The notes under the pieces were generated by a model. The model was not told where the DNA came from, did no database searches, and worked only from the letters and a program-made list of their open reading frames with translations. Positions 6,322 to 7,433 of a stretch of 7,433 nt of DNA are shown one piece after another (the first letter of the stretch is position 1; every line of letters begins with the position of its first letter). This stretch comes from an uncultured Rhodobacter sp. (GTDB taxonomy: Bacteria > Pseudomonadota > Alphaproteobacteria > Rhodobacterales > Rhodobacteraceae). The translations under genes were made by a program, and so were the position numbers. Location of the stretch: positions 1 to 7,433 of the forward strand of contig CALGTJ010000614.1 of assembly GCA_937901435.1 (NCBI GenBank). Direction: 5' to 3'.

Positions 6322-6960
6322 ATGAGCCTGACGCTGACCCGCCCCCAACGCATCGCAACGGCCTGTGTCGCTTTGGCCGCGCTTGCCTCGCTATGCATAC
6401 AGTTCATCGCAGAAAGTGAGCAACTCGGTGACGCCGCCACCGTACCCCGCGTCCTCTGGCTGATGGCACGCTATTTCACCATCCTGACCAATTCCGCCGT
6501 CGCCCTGTCTTTCGGGATCACCGCTCTGAAAGGCGTCTGGAGCGGCCCCGGATGGCCCACCGCCGTCACCGTCTGGATCGTCACCACAGGCGTCGTCTAT
6601 CACGCGCTTTTGGCATCAACGAATGTGTCCATCGGAATAGAGGTCTGGTCCAATTTTGGCATGCATACCCTCGTGCCGATCCTGACTGCCCTGCTCTGGC
6701 TCGGCGCCGCACCCAAAGCACCGCTGACCTACCTGCACCCGCTGCTCTGGACCCTCTACCCGTTGCTCTACGCCACATACGCGATCCTGCGTGGGCTGAT
6801 CGACGGGCGCTTTCCCTATTTCTTCCTCGACCCCGCCCACATCGGCTGGCCCATGGTCAGCACCTTCGTTCTTGGCCTCGGCGTGTTTTTCGTCGCCAGC
6901 TGCAGCGCGCTGGTCCTGATCGCGCGGGCCCTCACCCAAGCAAGACCCACGACACTCTGA
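6322..6960 (+). CDS. Pr6Pr family membrane protein (212 aa)
   Basis: A small integral inner-membrane protein of the Pr6Pr family, whose biochemical role is not established to my knowledge. Hydrophobicity suggests six helices: about 10-30, 44-68, 79-98, 113-129, 137-157 and 176-202. Features typical of the family are ARYFTILTN (49-57) in helix 2, a histidine before helix 4 (H115 in NFGMHTLVP), and YPLLYATYAILRGLIDGRFPYFFLDP (146-171) around the end of helix 5. That run also carries the loop facing helix 6. The ATG at 6322 is the better start; a TTG at 6316 would add two residues. The Shine-Dalgarno sequence is weak for both. It lies 89 bases after the hydrolase gene, with a strong hairpin between them, so it is probably transcribed separately or by readthrough. 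A hairpin with a T-run follows it. Confidence 0.88.
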   Translation: MSLTLTRPQRIATACVALAALASLCIQFIAESEQLGDAATVPRVLWLMARYFTILTNSAVALSFGITALKGVWSGPGWPTAVTVWIVTTGVVYHALLASTNVSIGIEVWSNFGMHTLVPILTALLWLGAAPKAPLTYLHPLLWTLYPLLYATYAILRGLIDGRFPYFFLDPAHIGWPMVSTFVLGLGVFFVASCSALVLIARALTQARPTTL

Positions 6961-7019
6961 CCGTTAGCGTCACGCTTGCCACAGGCCCCTGAGCGCCCAC
7001 AGGCGCGAGGCAAACCAGC

Positions 7020-7044
7020 GACGCGCTCCGGCGCGTCTCCTTTT
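7020..7044 (+). terminator. Rho-independent-type terminator after the Pr6Pr gene
   Basis: GACGCGC (7020-7026) and GCGCGTC (7031-7037) form a perfect 7-bp stem with the tetraloop TCCG, followed by TCCTTTT (7038-7044). The T-run lies on the plus-strand side, so it serves the Pr6Pr transcript. It stands in the gap between two convergent genes and may also slow readthrough from nadE. The 6961-7019 stretch before it shows nothing else. Confidence 0.7.
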
Positions 7045-7056
7045 GGTCAGAGGTCG

Positions 7057-7433
7057 TCAGCTTTGATCCCGCCACCGGTTTACGATGGGGTATCGACGAT
7101 CCAGCCAGAAACTGCGCTGTGTCAAACGGGCCCCCGGCGCGGATTGGAAGCGTTTGTATTCACTGATATAAATCAGGTGTTCGATCTTCTTTACTATCTC
7201 GCGGTCATACCCCATCGCAACCACATCCGCGACTGAGGACTCGTTGTCCACCAGTTCCGTCAGGATCACATCCAATACCTCATAGGGCGGCAGGCTGTCG
7301 CTGTCTTTCTGGTCTTCGCGCAACTCTGCCGTCGGGGGTTTGTCGATGATCCGGGGCGGGATCACCTCGCCCGCCGGTCCCATCATCCAGTCGCGGTGAT
7401 TGGCGTTGCGCCAGCGGCAGCTTTCAAACACCC
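7057..7433 (-). CDS. nadE: NAD+ synthetase, C-terminal part (cut by window edge)
   Basis: The C-terminal 125 codons or so of NAD+ synthetase, which makes NAD+ from deamido-NAD+ (nicotinate adenine dinucleotide) with ATP and ammonia or glutamine, in the cytoplasm. Visible family landmarks, in order, are CRWRNANHRDWMMGP, GEVIPPRIIDKPPTAELR, the segment DQKDSDSLPPYEVLD, and near the end APGARL with DRRYPIVNRWR. In this synthetase domain the DQKD-SLPPY region helps form the active site. The N-terminal part, including any glutaminase (nitrilase-type) domain, lies beyond the right edge. Whether the enzyme is glutamine-dependent therefore cannot be seen, although the large form of about 550 residues would be expected in this group. 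The reading frame is intact to the edge and a GTG at 7431 is not the real start. It is convergent with the Pr6Pr gene, 96 bases apart. Confidence 0.95.
   Translation of the reverse strand, partial: VFESCRWRNANHRDWMMGPAGEVIPPRIIDKPPTAELREDQKDSDSLPPYEVLDVILTELVDNESSVADVVAMGYDREIVKKIEHLIYISEYKRFQSAPGARLTQRSFWLDRRYPIVNRWRDQS

Overview
The window looks like chromosomal DNA from an alphaproteobacterium of the Rhodobacterales (Roseobacter group). This rests on the high GC content with GC-rich third codon positions, the character of the recognisable proteins (a GluRS of the alphaproteobacterial type, NadE, a Tat-exported metallo-beta-lactamase-fold protein, a Pr6Pr membrane protein), and an intergenic motif I remember from that family. 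No species can be named. I see no tRNA or rRNA gene, insertion sequence, CRISPR array or phage gene.

Layout. Positions 84-1596 (+ strand) hold two consecutive unknown exported proteins rich in cysteine: a possible lipoprotein and a protein with a cleavable signal peptide. They converge on a MATE-family efflux transporter (1728-3122, -). Upstream of the transporter, on the same strand, is a 440-residue glutamyl-tRNA synthetase (3274-4596, -), then a small DUF1801 protein (4708-5136, -). A divergent intergenic region follows (5137-5311). It carries a sigma70-like promoter and a near-perfect palindrome just in front of a Tat-exported metallo-beta-lactamase-fold hydrolase resembling methyl parathion hydrolase (5312-6232, +). 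After a strong hairpin comes a six-helix Pr6Pr-family membrane protein (6322-6960, +). A hairpin with a short T-run separates it from the convergent 3' end of nadE (7057 to the window edge, -).

How the genes relate. The minus strand carries housekeeping functions (NAD synthesis, glutamyl-tRNA formation) plus a transporter and DUF1801. Gaps of 111 to 151 bases make a tight operon unlikely. The plus-strand genes encode exported or membrane proteins. The only one with a visible individual control signal is the hydrolase: its predicted transcription start lies inside the palindrome, suggesting a dedicated regulator not encoded here. No clear multi-gene novel system is visible. The best leads are that promoter/operator arrangement and the tandem uncharacterised Cys-rich exported proteins.
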